Part shown: piece by piece, positions 25,801 through 37,163 of the stretch
Layout: each line of letters begins with the position of its first letter
Position numbering within the stretch: position 1 is the first letter of the stretch
Source: Hippophae tibetana
Taxonomy: Eukaryota; Streptophyta; Magnoliopsida; Rosales; Elaeagnaceae
Length of the DNA stretch: 64,000 bases
NCBI GenBank assembly: GCA_037013495.1
Contig: CM072811.1
Location: 15,258,659-15,322,658, forward strand
Reading direction: 5' to 3'
Translations under genes and position numbers: made by a program
The notes under the pieces: model-generated
Seen by the model: only the letters and a program-made list of their open reading frames with translations
Told to the model about the DNA's origin: nothing
Database searches by the model: none

Positions 25801-27392
25801 GATTAATAGTAATTTGATAGCATGATGCATTCCAGTCCACAGTACCTCTTTAGTTTGCCTCCATTCTTTTAGAAACAATCATCATGGAACGAGGGTTATA
25901 ATTAAAGATGGTTAGATAGGGTCAGTGCCAGACAGATAGTCATGAATCGTGATCATATCATAAAAGTAAACAAACTATTACAACAGTAGTGTTGTGTAGG
26001 TCAGTATGGAAGTTTCTGCCGTGCGTGCAAATTTAATTACTTGAACCACTTTCTTTTGTTTCTTCAAATGCATGGACTACGCCAATAGCACTTTACACGT
26101 ATTATCTCTTGATTGTAGTTTACGAAATGTGCATAGTACTCACTTAGGAATGATGAGAAATTATTGATTACACCTATTCTAACGCAAATTACATCGGTAG
26201 TTATTTAGAAAATTAATTAAAATAACAACATAAAAATTTATAATAATAAAAATAATATCTCTTTTAAACTAGATATAATACTTAATACTTAAAATTAAAT
26301 AAATTTAATTAAGTATAGTTCAATTTAAATAGTATTTAATCGAATATTATTTAATGTCGAATTTTTAAATTATATATAGTTTTATAGTAAAAATACATAA
26401 GATCTATGCACATAAATGATATTATTTTTATAAATTTTAAAGATTATTATAAATGTTGTTTTCTTTAGTTATTTATTATAACACATTTCAAGAAAATATT
26501 TTTTAAAAATTAATATTTTACTTATTCAAACAAAAAATACACAAACAATTAAATCAATAAAATAAAATTACATCAAATTATCATTAAAATCAATAAAAAT
26601 CATATGTTTTACAATTCGTGGTTTCTTTTTTAAACTATTTCAATTCTCTAAATATGTATGACTATTTTCTTTCATGAGATAATAAATCTTTATTTCAACT
26701 TCATTATTCAAGTATTGAGATATTAACATTTTGAATGGTAGAAATATATAAACAAAAATATCTAAATCTAAATCTAAATCTAGAAACAAAACAAACCGAA
26801 ACATAACAAAATATGCCTAAAATATCACTAGATCAAAATCTAAGTAAAAAAACCCACACTAGATCAAAATCTAGGCGTAATATACAAATTATATAGGTAT
26901 TAATTGAAATAAACTAAATGAAATTGAATATTTATAGGAGATATAGCTTTTACAATAAAAAATCTCTCCTTCTAATAAAAAACAAATACAATACATGGTT
27001 AGGATTAAAAAAAAAAGCCGATTAAGTTTTTCTTAAAAGAGAAAAAAGAAGAAGGAACAGTTAGGTTTTCTTACTTCAAAGCTTAGAACGGAAGATCCAT
27101 ATTCTTCAAAAAAAAAAAATGTTGGTAATAAATAAAAATGTGATTAGCTTGGAATAACATTTCATGGAATAATGAATAATGTATATTGAATGCCATGTCA
27201 GCTACATATACTTTATCCCTAGGAAGCCTATAATTGATATTACTTTTAATGTATATATACTGAAGGCTAGCTACATGTATTTACAGACTTACCCTTGTTA
27301 GCGATAAAGTAAAATATGTTTAATAGTTTTATATTGATGGAGTTTGTATTGTTAGTAATTCGTTTTTTAAGGATTACAAAAACACCTGTTTA

Positions 27393-27484
27393 AGGTGCCA
27401 AGAGTTGAATAAGTAATATCTTTCTCACAAAAAGGTACCAAGAGTTGAATAAGAAATCTCTTTCTCACAAAAAGGTGCCAAGAC
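27393..27484. repeat. 40-bp tandem repeat, 2.3 copies
   Basis: Units begin aggt(g/a)ccaagagttgaat at 27393 and 27433, with a partial third copy at 27473. Each ends tttctcacaaaa. Confidence 0.9.
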
Positions 27485-29022
27485 GTAGTCATGACCTTAA
27501 TTTACATGATTTCATACGTACGTATTTCAAATTTTAAACATGCATGGATGAAGAATCTCGACTCATGTGTAATAACTATGCTTCAATCATTACACACACT
27601 CTCTGTATATATATATATATGATGCTAAGCAACTTTTTTTATTTTAATTTGGATATAGATCAATATAAAACACATGATGATCATGAAGTGCAATGTTAAA
27701 GTTCTCCACTGATGAATTATAACAAAACGACAGGGATCACAGAATCATTTAAAAAGAAAGTTACATTAACTCTTTTGGAATAAGGAGTGACAAGAAGAAT
27801 AAAACCCCACCAAATTTAAGTCATTATATGCCCTGAAAGCAACACAACTGGCTTGATAAGCCCCACCATATTTTCTGAAAAGGAAAAAAAAAACAGCCCC
27901 CATCATATTTTCTTTTTTACTTTTATTGCTTGGCCATGGCTTTCCCTTAATGCTTTGTTTTCTACTTTATTCTTCTTCTTTTTTTTGTCAATCCTTTGTT
28001 GATAAGCATGACTTTAATTAACTTTGTTGATAATGGTAATTTTTTGAAAAGTAAATAACTACGTATCATATATAACTAATATAAGCATAAATATAAACAA
28101 AACTAAAAATTCCATCTTAGTATCATGGCAACTTTGAATTAATAGAACAATCGACCAATCTCAGCCATACATAAGCTTATAACCAAATCACAATATTCAT
28201 CTGTAACAGGTTATGTTCAGTGTAACTCGCAGATTAAAAAGAGTACTTGCACTTTTTTTGTATTTTTTTTACCGTATTATATTTCACAAATACATTATAA
28301 TTTTATTTTAGTTTCACTTTGATTAAAAATTTACTTATTCAATAATATTATACCACATTATTTAAAATTTATCTCAAATTTAATTTAAGATAGCTACACT
28401 TTATTTTTTATTTTATTGTTGGGAGGGGCTAGGACATTTAATTTTACAAAAGACATGCTGCCCCTGAGCCCTGTATACAAAGCTTGAATGTATTTAAAAA
28501 TGTTTTCATAAATGAATTATATATACTCAGTACATTGGATATCAAAGTTTGTTAACTAATGAATATAATCAAATATTTTGATCATATATATGCTATTAAA
28601 GTTCGAAATTTGAAAACAATTAATAACTCATAGAATCAAGACAAAAATCAACTAACACAACAACATACATTTACTGTTGGATGAAAATAATTCTACCATG
28701 ATTGATTAGATTAATAATTAACATAATTTTCTGATTCTAATCCTATATATAGTATATCCTACAAAATTAAAATAACATTAACTCCCCAAAATAAGAAAAC
28801 GAACTCCTTAAGAATTTATAATTCATTTTGATGTAGCCATTTAATATTTTCAACGATTTTATCCAATTTTTAACTTTAATTATAACGATTTTAGTAACAG
28901 TTATATTAATATTATATGTTTTTATAATATTTAGGAATCCTCCATTTATTTAGGTCTTTTTCTATAGTTTTTTAATGTTTTTCTTTCTTTGATTGTTGGT
29001 TTCTTGTCTTTATGTCCTCTTC

Positions 29023-29025
29023 TCC
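29023..29025 (+). other. Target-site duplication TCC (left) of CACTA 1
   Basis: TCC directly precedes CACTACTA and is repeated at 32732-32734 after TAGTAGTG. Confidence 0.85.
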
Positions 29026-29397
29026 CACTACTATAATATATACTTTTAGTCTCGAAAATTTAGCTTTGATTTTTTTAAAAACCGAGACTATAGGATATGT
29101 TTATGGCCTTGATTTATATCAATAACCGTGGCCATAAGTTATATCAAATTTATTTATTTCTTTTTTTTTCCTCTTCCCTCTCTTTTTTTTTTCTTTTTTC
29201 CTTTCTCCTATCTTTTTTTTCTTTTATATTTTTTTCCAACGTTTTTTTTTCTTTTTTCCCAGATCGATATCTTCTCCTTTTTTCCTCGGCCATGTCGCAC
29301 ACCTTTCTTGGTCCTCTTGTTGGTCGTTGGTTCGCAGGTCCCTAGTTCGATGTTCGTTGTTCGTTGGTTGCTGTTCGTTGGTCGCTGGTGCGCTGAC

Positions 29398-29530
29398 AAA
29401 CTGATTTTCCATCTAAGCTTGGACTCAACCAATTATGAATCTAGAATTCTTATTGAGTTGGGATGTTCTTGTAAAGCTGATTTGGTTCTTGCCCATAAAT
29501 ACTGTGCAAAGGCTTGGTTCAAAATCAAGG
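29398..29530 (+). pseudogene. Captured RING-variant (RINGv/RING-CH) exon fragment
   Basis: Read in the frame KLIFHLSLDSTNYES then IELGCSCKADLVLAHKYCAK and AWFKIKG, this matches the plant RING-variant zinc-finger family, whose domain runs CRICxL, about 15-20 residues, LGCxCKxDLAxAHxxCAExWFxIKG. The first cysteine pair is lost (KLIF where CRIC is expected), while the GCSC and AH-YC pairs remain. The exon ends at an apparent donor (atcaagg|gtaac). The parent would be an E3-ligase-like zinc-finger protein. A later exon of the same family lies at about 30788. Inside a CACTA transposon this is a captured fragment, not a gene. Confidence 0.82.
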
Positions 29531-29869
29531 GTAACAATGATTTAATTTTTAAGTTTCTTACATTTCACAACATATACATTTTATTGTTATCTGATTGCGT
29601 TAAGTTTCATATATTCTTGAACGTGTGCAGCTTGGCTGCTAGGGTTTGATTAGTTTATGGTCTAATATATATTGAGCCAATTACTACCTTTCATTTTTCC
29701 ACTGCTCTGTGACTCATCTTTTAGCTCTTGATATTATATTGAAATCACAAGACCTAAAATCAAGAAGAAACATTACAAAACTTGCTTATGACAATTTACG
29801 AGCTGGACTTAATTACATTGAAATATATGGATGTTTTTTTGTTAATACTCTTAGTTATTGTCCATTTTT

Positions 29870-30248
29870 CTTTCTAATTCTACCTTATATGGTTCTGTTA
29901 AATGGTGGCAAATATTCACACCTCAATAGTGTTATGGTATCAACCATTTTGTTGCTATTTTGCAGTTCCTGTTCTTTCTTTTCATTTAATTTCCCAAAAT
30001 AACCCTTATCAAATGGACTTTCTTTTCATTTTGTCTGATACTCTTTCCAAGATTTTGGTTCTCTATTTACTTTCTCTTTGAACTCTTTTCTTTAAAAATG
30101 GTGATTTGGAGTGGCTTATCCCTCTTTTCTCTGTTGCTACTTTGCCTAATACCCTAGTCATGGGTATCCATTTGCTTAAGGCTATGTACGGTGATTTCAC
30201 TCAGAGTCTCATGTTTCAAATTGTTGTTCTTCAATGTATTATTTGGTA
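29870..30248 (+). pseudogene. Captured PIN auxin-efflux-carrier fragment
   Basis: From 29888 one frame reads YGSVKWWQIFTPQ, a stop, CYGINHFVAIFAVPVLSFHL, NNPYQMDFLFILSDTLSKIL, a second stop, then [34 protein letters not shown] and [13 protein letters not shown]. These are the N-terminal transmembrane blocks of canonical PIN auxin efflux carriers, including the family-typical FAVPxLSFH, NNPYx[10 protein letters not shown] and VVLQCIIW motifs. PIN proteins export auxin across the plasma membrane; the rest of the protein is absent. The two stops make this a pseudogene fragment. It lies between the two RING-variant pieces, apparently inside what was their intron. Confidence 0.88.
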
Positions 30249-30787
30249 ATTCTTATACCTACTTAATTTACTTCATTTTTTTCTTTTGATTAATTTCATG
30301 CATGCTTGCTTTCTTTATTTAGTGGTTTGGCATAAAGATTAACTTACCGTTTGATATTAAAAGATTAATTACATGAATATATATATTTCTTTTTTTGGGT
30401 ATATTAATGTCTTATATTATTTTTAGTAGCTAGATGTTGGATCTTTTGTTTTTATCTTTTACCTTTTTTTCCTTTTCATATGAATTTAGTGATCATTGCT
30501 TGATTTGTTTGTTTGTGTTCATTCATGGGAAAGTAAACTTTTTGGAAAAAGAAAGCTAAAGTGGATACATTGATTTAATTAAAGACATTGTATTTTTTCC
30601 TTTTCGCAAAAATAGAAAGCAAAATGGACAATAACATTAAAGATATTTTATTTTCCTCTGAATTTGATGCTTTTACTTACAATATGATTTGTCTTTATCT
30701 CAGTCATCACATGCTTAATCTTGTGTTATTTTATAATATTAGTTTGTGATTATACAAATTGGCATTATATTTATATATATATATATA

Positions 30788-30894
30788 AATTGTGAGATAT
30801 GTGGATCAAATCAATTAATGTTGGTGGTGTTAATGAAGCTGAGTTGGTGCAGTGTAACGAGGCCAATGATATGGCATTAATAATCAATGCAGAG
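30788..30894 (+). pseudogene. Captured RING-variant second exon fragment
   Basis: NCEICGSN (last cysteine pair of the RINGv domain) is followed, after a one-base frame change, by NVGGVNEAELVQCNEANDMA. This resembles the sequence that follows the domain in plant RINGv proteins (CEICGS...N-V-x-G-VNEAEL...NEAND). It ends at a possible donor, cagag|gtagtt. The acceptor is not clear. With 29398-29530 it forms two consecutive exons of one parent gene separated by about 1.26 kb. Confidence 0.7.
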
Positions 30895-31800
30895 GTAGTT
30901 ACTTTAAAGTGACTATCTATTTATACATCTTATGTTTTTCTTCTTAGATTTTTCATGCTATCATCCAGAATCCAAAGGTTTGAGAAAGGTTATGTGCTTT
31001 CCTATCATCTAGTAGAGTAAGTCCACAGTAATGTCCTTTCATTTACATTAGTAGATTCAGTACCAAGTGGTGATTATGGACATTTTTTGGTATTTATTTG
31101 TAAGTAATTTTTTGTATACTCTTATATTTATATGTATGTTATGCATTTGTGGTGTTAGTGGTAATTAATACTCTTTAATTATCTGTTGTCGTATATTGCA
31201 TGGTATATTATCTAACATTATTAAATTATTATAAATATAATAGATGAGATAAATATACTTTAGCCCTATAAAATATATTTATGGTTCCACCTCCAGCTCC
31301 TACATGCAATTTCCTTTTTTCATTGTGTATTTGATATGATTATGTAGTTTATGTTATCTTCTACTTAAATAGGTTGTAAATTTGATAAAATGAAAGTTTC
31401 TGCTTTAGCAGGTTGTAAATTTGATTGGGAGTTAGCATTTTCTGATGAATTGGCTGTTATTAGGCCTATAGATGATCACATGTTATTGTAGTTTTTTTCT
31501 ATTTTCTTTTTCATGGTAGGCACCAGGTGCAGTAGCATCAGACATACCAAGCATACCAGGCACACCATGCCTCAATCTGGGGGAAAGACCATTGATGGAT
31601 ATGAAGGTTTTCCAGAAAATGATGAGAAATCCTTAATGAAGGTTGAGAAATCACTTACATAGACTTGATGAGTTGACATTGAAATGCATATTAAAATAAG
31701 TTGCCCCCACTGACCATCTCACCACTATGATAAACATTATATATTCTCTGTCTACTTGTGAGAACGTAGAAGATATGCAGGAAATGAGGATGAAATTTTT
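30895..31800 (+). other. Unassigned interior of CACTA 1
   Basis: Low-similarity sequence without a recognised gene. Short frames (for example DWELAFSDELAVIRPIDDHM near 31420 and MPQSGGKTIDGYEGFPENDE near 31570) look like possible exon scraps, but I cannot assign them. A small caccagg-type repeat patch lies at 31516-31575. Confidence 0.4.
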
Positions 31801-31804
31801 GGTA

Positions 31805-32140
31805 CTAGTGCGCTGCACTGGTGCTGGTACTGGTGCGTTGCGTTGGTGTTGGTGCATTGCGTTGGTACTGGTATGTTGTGCTGGTGTTGGTACGCTACAC
31901 TGGTGCTGGTGCGCTACACTGGTGTTGGTGCTGGTGCTGGTGCGCTGCACTGGTATTAGTGTGCTGTGTTGCACTAGTGTTGGTGCTAGTGCGTTGCGCT
32001 GCACTGGTGTTGGTACTGGTGCGCTGCGCTAGTATTGGTGCGGTGCACTGGTGCTGGTGTTGGTGCTGGTGCTAGTGTGGTGCGCTGCGTTGCATTGGTG
32101 CTGGTGCGCTGTTGCGCTGCGCTGGTGTTGGTGCTGGTTT
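31805..32140 (+). repeat. CTGGTG-rich minisatellite in CACTA 1
   Basis: An array of degenerate units such as tgctggtgcgctgcactgg and ttggtgctggtg. It is GC-rich compared with its surroundings. It gives rise to valine/leucine/cysteine-rich frames that are not genes. Confidence 0.92.
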
Positions 32141-32419
32141 GTAGAAGATCAAGAAAGACTTGAGAGATTTTTCAATCAGTTGACAATCCGGAATTATCAT
32201 TATAATCTTTTTGTAGCATATTTATGCTTGTAATTAATAGAAAAAAGTTAATTTGTAATAGTAATTTTTATTATGTTTTAGTGTAGAATAAACTCTTGAA
32301 TGTAATTATACTTTTAATTTTAATATAATATTATTTTTAATATTGTTTTAATAAATTTATTGTAATTTATATTAATTTTTAATATTATAATTATAAATTA
32401 TATATTTTTTAATTTATGT

Positions 32420-32731
32420 ATACCCTATGGCCTTGGTTATTAGAAAACCGAGGTCAAATGGGGTACCTATGACCTCGGTTATTAGAAAACCGAGGCCAAA
32501 GAAGGTACCTATAGCCTCGGTTATTAGAAAAATTAAGGCCATAGGTACCTCATTTGGCATCGCCTTTTAAAAATCGAGGTCATAGGTACCCCTTTTGGCC
32601 TCGGTTAAGAAACCGAGGCCATAAGTCGTTACCTATGGTCTCTCTCACTTAGGCCTCGATTCTTATAACTATGGTCATAAACCTATGACCACGGTTAAAA
32701 ACCGAGGCCATATGTACTTTTTGTAGTAGTG
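32420..32731 (+). repeat. Right subterminal palindromic repeats and end of CACTA 1
   Basis: About five units of the type ggtacctatggcctcggtta / ttagaaaaccgaggtca lie in both orientations, then the terminal ggccatatgtactttttgta and GTAGTG. In CACTA elements such subterminal repeats bind the transposase. Confidence 0.88.
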
Positions 32732-32839
32732 TCCTTAAAAAATAATTAGCTTTTTTTATAAATACGATTATGCTCTTTTCTGTTGCATTATCTTCTTTAT
32801 TTGAATTACTGATAATAATATATCATTTTCCATCCAAAA

Positions 32840-33045
32840 TGACAAATATTATCATTTCCGTTAATTATCAATATGTTTCATATATTTCTGATCTAATCTT
32901 TTCTGTACAAGAGTGATTCTATTTCTATACTAAGAAACGGAAATAAAAAAACCCTAAACATTGTTGTCTGCCATTAAACATTATTGTATGTCACACTTGT
33001 GCATTATTGTCTACCATTTCCCTGCTCCACTAACACACGCCAACA
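32840..33045 (-). repeat. 3' LTR of Copia 3
   Basis: On the minus strand it begins TGTTGGCGTG and ends AATATTTGTCA. It has the same length as the other LTR (206 bp). The purine-rich gagagggaa (minus strand, 33046-33054) directly precedes it as the polypurine tract. Confidence 0.94.
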
Positions 33046-33052
33046 TTCCCTC

Positions 33053-33398
33053 TCAAGTTGGTACATATATGTCTCTTATGCCCAACTTGTCAAGTGATTT
33101 GAAAAAGTTTTTTGCAGACACAAATTTTGTAAATATATGAGCCAATTGATCTTCTGATTTAACAAATAGAAGTTGAATAATTTTTTCTTCAAGATTCTGT
33201 TTGATGAAGTTCCTATCCACTTCAAAGTACTTTGTGTGATCATATTGAACTGGATTGTGAGAGATGGAAATGGTTGCCTCATTATTACAAAATAAGTTCA
33301 TTTTAGAGTTAGGAGCAACACCAATCTCAGTTAGAAGTTTTTTCAACCAAAGAAGCTCACATATTCCCTTGACTATTCCTCGAAATTCAGCTTCAGTG
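33053..33398 (-). pseudogene. Copia 3 RNase H, C-terminal part
   Basis: The minus strand reads SSTEAEFRGIVKGICELLWL, LFCNNEATISISHNPVQYDH, KYFEVDRNFIKQNLEEKIIQ and LAHIFTKFVSAKNFF. These are the closing blocks of Copia RNase H, where HTKHFEVDRHFI is usual. It is open, but it is cut off from the upstream half by the solo LTR at 33404. Confidence 0.92.
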
Positions 33399-33699
33399 CT
33401 AGATGATAAGTGCTCAAAAAGCACTAAAATTACCATGATTTTATGCACATTAATTGATTAAAAAATATATATATTTATATGTTTTATCATATATTTATAT
33501 AAATTTGTCTTTTTCGGAATCATGGGTATTTTTATTGTTTTTCAGGTATTTTGGCTTTAAAACGTAACTTAAAGACTCAAAGAGGAATACTAGAAGCAAT
33601 ACATCACAAATATATTAATAAATAAATGGGAAAAGGTCAAAAAATATGGAAAAATTGGACAAAATGGGTCAAAAAGGTCAAAAATGTCAAAAAAGAGAA

Positions 33700-33910
33700 A
33701 ATCATGCCGTCATGCCGCCCAGCCACGTCGAGCCGCGTGCGCGCCAGCGCCCAGCTCCCTTTCCGTGCGCACTCCTGCTGCCTTGCGCGCGCACCCTTGC
33801 TGCCTTCCGCGTGCACCCAGCTGCCTTCCGCGTGCGCCCAGCTGCCCTCCGCGCGTGCCGCTGCTTATTTCGCCCCATTTTTGCGCGCAACCACCCCATG
33901 ACGTCATGCT
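33700..33910 (+). repeat. GC-rich block with 21-bp repeats in the solo LTR
   Basis: Units starting ctgccttccgcgtgc recur at about 33778, 33800, 33821 and 33842. The CpG-rich block stands out from its AT-rich surroundings and yields alanine/arginine-rich frames on both strands that are not genes. Confidence 0.85.
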
Positions 33911-33997
33911 CACGTCATCAATGACCTCAGCAATTGCACTCCACATTTTCACAATTTTTAAAGATTTTTTCACTCACTTTTTCTCCCCATCCTCACC

Positions 33998-34005
33998 TAT
34001 AAATA
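33998..34005 (+). promoter_or_regulatory. TATA box of the solo LTR
   Basis: TATAAATA follows a C-rich segment (ctccccatcctcacc), 594 bp into the LTR. In LTR elements the U3 promoter lies about here. Confidence 0.65.
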
Positions 34006-35280
34006 CCCCCTTCTCTTCACTTCTAAACACACCTCATAACACATTCTCTTCTCTCTTTTCTTTGATTTTCTAGTTTTTCTTCGTTTTTAGCTTTTCTTAA
34101 TTAGTTTTCTTAGTTTTAGAGTTCTTCCCTTTTTGGGAAGAACTAGTTATGTTTTTGTAATTTATTAGCTTTTTGATTCAATAAATGAGAGTGCAAATTC
34201 CGCTTGGAGGTTTTCCAGCAACGGGAATAACATCGAAGTTCTGTAAGAATTTTATTTTCTTTACAGTTATTTTTTATGCTTTATTCTTACATGTTATATT
34301 TAATTTATCTGTGATTAAATTTAACTCTGCTGGCTATTAGTAAACATGATGTAATAATAACGTTGTTATGCTTGCGAAATATTAAATAGGTGAAAATCTC
34401 TAAAATGAATTGATTTTGTTTTTATTCAAGATTTTATATTAAGAATGTTAGAGAGAAATATATTATTTTTCATTACAAACTTAAACCTGAAAATTAGATT
34501 TTAAGGTTTAGTTATCCGGTCTGATTTAGAGTAGTGCTCTTTTATTTGTTGGTACAATCGCCCGGTAGTTAGAGTGAAGCTCTATTTCAAAAGTTTTTAT
34601 AAGAATTATTATCTGAAAATATATTGACAACATGTTTTCAGTAGTGGTTTTAAAACTTGAAAGTTAGTACTCGGATAACTAAATTCTTAGGTTTAATTTG
34701 GACATCTTGAATAAAGTTTAAACTGTCTAACCCCCACCAAAGGTGGCATTTAAATGGTTCATTTTCAATCTCTTAGAAAAAGGATTTAATTTAATTAAGC
34801 ATATTAGTTATCAACCCCACTCATTGGTGTTAATTGATTTGTTTAGTTAACAAAGAATATCTAACCCCACCAAAGGTGGTATTCATACAAAAAAGAGAGA
34901 ATCAATAAATATCAATTCATATCTATAATAACCTAAATAATATGAGCAAACATAATTAACTTAGTTATTATATCCATAAATACTCCACCATTATAAATGA
35001 TAAAATTTGCATAAATGTTTATTGAATCTATGTTTATTTTTATGTTCTTAGATAAAAAACACAAAACCCAAAATACCGTGACAGGATGTTTAGGATTTAA
35101 TTTCATTTTTAAAAGTTTGAATAATAAATTAAAAACCACATACATTCCTTCCTTAGATCTACCTTGGGAGTATACTTATCATTTTCTACGAAATGATTCG
35201 TGCACTTGCGAGAGTTTTACAAATATTAAAACCAAAGTATTGGCAAGAATCAACGATGTCGGTTTTTGCTCATCACTAGA

Positions 35281-35661
35281 CAAGGTAACTACCTTTTGTT
35301 TCTTGCTCCTCTATGTAACAAGATTTTCTCCCACAAAAGTAAAGTACCCAGCAATAGATTTCCTATCCTTGATATTCTCTACCCAGTCCAAATTTGTATA
35401 TCCAACGAATTTCGATAGACCATTCTTTGAAAACATAAGTCCTTTCCCAAGGGAGGATTTTAAATAACACAGTATTCGCATGACGGCATCCATATGGTTT
35501 TCACATGAGCAATGCATGAACTGACACACTACACTCATAACATAAGCAATATCAGGTCGAGTATGAGATAAATATATGAGTTTACCCACTAACCATTGAT
35601 ATCTTTGTTTATCTGCTAGTACTTGGTCCATATATTCTCCAAGTTTATGATTTTGGACCAT
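35281..35661 (-). pseudogene. Copia 3 connection/RNase H, N-terminal part
   Basis: The minus strand reads YQWLVGKLIYLSHTRPDIAY, VMSVVCQFMHCSCENHMDAV and LSKFVGYTNLDWVENIKDRK. These are the Copia connection region and the first RNase H block (GYTNLDW, where GYTDADW is usual, so one catalytic aspartate is changed). The frame then runs to SKKQKVVTLSS with a stop in place of tryptophan before RSKK, and is interrupted by the solo LTR. Confidence 0.92.
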
Positions 35662-35677
35662 TGGAATATCGACAGGT

Positions 35678-36440
35678 TTACAATCTAGTAATCTTGCCTC
35701 TACCAGTAGGTTTAGAATATATTTCCTTTGGGAAATAAATATGCCTTGTTTTGATCTTAAGCCCTCCTAAGTTCTTCATTTCAAACTCATTTGACAGTTT
35801 TTCTTGAAGCCTATAGATTTCTTCTTTATCATCCCATGTAATGATCATGTCATCTACATAGACTATAAAGGCTATTATTTTTCCCAATCGATGTTTTAGG
35901 AAAAAGAGTGTGGTCAGAGTTGCTTTTTTGAAACCCATATTTTCTCATTATTGAACTCAACATGCCAAACCATGCTCGAGGTGATTGTTTTAGTCCATAC
36001 AATGCTCGTTGTAATCTACATGCAGTTTCTTTTCCAGATGTAACAGTATATCTTGGTGGGATATCCATGTAAATCTCTTCTTCAAGATCATCATGAAGGA
36101 AGAAATTTTTATGTTAAGTTGGTGCAATGGCCAATCTAAATTTGCTGTAAGAGATAACAAAACTCTAACACTTTTTAGTTTAGCCACAGGTGAGAAGGTT
36201 CCCTGATAATCTATACCATGTTTCTGTATATACCCTTTTTCTACTAGCCTCGCCTTGTATCGATCAACTGACCCATATGCTTTATACTTAATAGAGAAAA
36301 TCTACTTGCATCCTACCATCTTCCTCCCCTAAGGCAACTCGCTTAACATCCGTGTGTTATTCTTCTACAATGTCTCAAATTCTTCTTTTATAGCATGAGC
36401 CCAGTTTGGATCAGATAAGGCTTCTTCAGCGCTACTTGGA
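35678..36440 (-). pseudogene. Copia 3 reverse transcriptase, broken
   Basis: On the minus strand, in several frames: YGSVDRYKARLVEKGY, AKLKSVRVLLSLTANLDWPL, MDIPPRYTVTSGKETACRLQ, RALYGLKQSPRAWFG and IAFIVYVDDMIITWDDKEEI. The YVDD catalytic box is intact, but at least three frame changes break the protein. RT copies element RNA into cDNA. Confidence 0.92.
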
Positions 36441-37163
36441 ATTTGACATGAATATAGTGTTTGTTCAAATGCTCTCATAGGTTCTGATAAACTTTGAGTA
36501 GATACATAATTGGCTATTGGATACTTGGATTGTCGTTCTTCTCTGTCTGGAGAGTATCGATTTGGAGGTTTTCCTCGATTGTGTTTAAAAGGTAGAACAT
36601 ACCAATAGATGTATCTATAGCATTAGTTTGTAAAGGTGTGATAGTATAGCTTACCTCAGGAGTATTCTCAATAGGAGGATCATTTGGTACTAGAGAGTGG
36701 AAGGGTGTATCAACCACTGCATCTTCTAGAGATTCAATACTAGTTCAGACTCAGTTCTTAGAAGTTCAAGTTCGGGTCTAGGTACTGGTTATCCATATTT
36801 TTGGCATTATCCAAGTATGCCAGATTGTTACTAATGTCTAACACTTCAACATTAAGCCAATTTCGTTCTTAACAATACCTCTCCCCCTGAAGAGGGTAAT
36901 TGGATACTAGTGATGGGAAAAAACATTCAGATTCTAGGAAAGTGACATCTATAGTAATATAGGTTCTTTTAGTAATCGGATCATAGCATTGGTATTCCTT
37001 TTTTTGTATGTAATACCATAAGAATACACACCGGACAGCACATGGATCCAACTTAATTCATTGATTTTTGTGGATGTGGACAAAAACAACACCCAAAAAT
37101 TCGGGGCAAAAGCATCAAAATAGTAGACAAGGGAACATGATTAGATAACACATTTAATTGAGT

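Larger units (their letters stand above)
19247..29025. other. Long AT-rich intergenic region
   Basis: About 9.8 kb with no recognisable coding sequence. Open frames such as 25289-25480 are lysine/isoleucine/tyrosine-rich by composition. It contains small tandem duplications (listed separately) and a long TA microsatellite. The slightly GC-richer stretch 25700-26130 has no recognised gene. Confidence 0.6.
29026..32731 (+). mobile_element. Non-autonomous CACTA transposon 1 (Pack-CACTA)
   Basis: The element starts CACTACTATAATATA and ends with the inverse GTAGTAGTG, flanked by the 3-bp duplication TCC (29023-29025 and 32732-32734), as expected for CACTA transposons. Subterminal palindromic repeats of the type acctatggcctcggtt / aaccgaggccatag are clustered at both ends (29060-29140; 32420-32715). 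No transposase is encoded. The 3.7-kb body instead carries host-gene pieces (RING-variant protein, PIN carrier) and a tandem repeat. The strand given is arbitrary but equals that of the sister element at 53094. Confidence 0.92.
33404..35275 (+). mobile_element. Solo LTR (probable Ty3/gypsy) nested in Copia 3
   Basis: A single 1872-bp LTR starts TGATAAGTGC and ends GCTCATCA, flanked by the 5-bp duplication CTAGA (33399-33403 and 35276-35280). Removing it and one CTAGA brings the two RNase H halves back next to each other, which confirms the borders. It has a TATA box (33998-34005), a GC-rich block (33700-33910) and the same closing motif (gagtatacttatcat, gattcgtgcacttgcgag) as the LTRs at 195 and 5300. 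No internal region exists, so an intra-element recombination has probably removed the body. Confidence 0.92.

Noticed and set aside
31651-32233. Frames rich in Val-Leu-Val-Arg-Cys or Gln-His-Gln-Arg
   Set aside because: Translations of the CTGGTG minisatellite in CACTA 1; not genes.
33626-34073. Overlapping alanine/proline/arginine-rich frames on both strands
   Set aside because: They come from the GC-rich 21-bp repeats inside the solo LTR; no conserved motif and no splice or start context.
35015-35467. 150-residue plus-strand frame
   Set aside because: Runs across the border between the solo LTR and the antisense of Copia 3 RNase H; not a gene.
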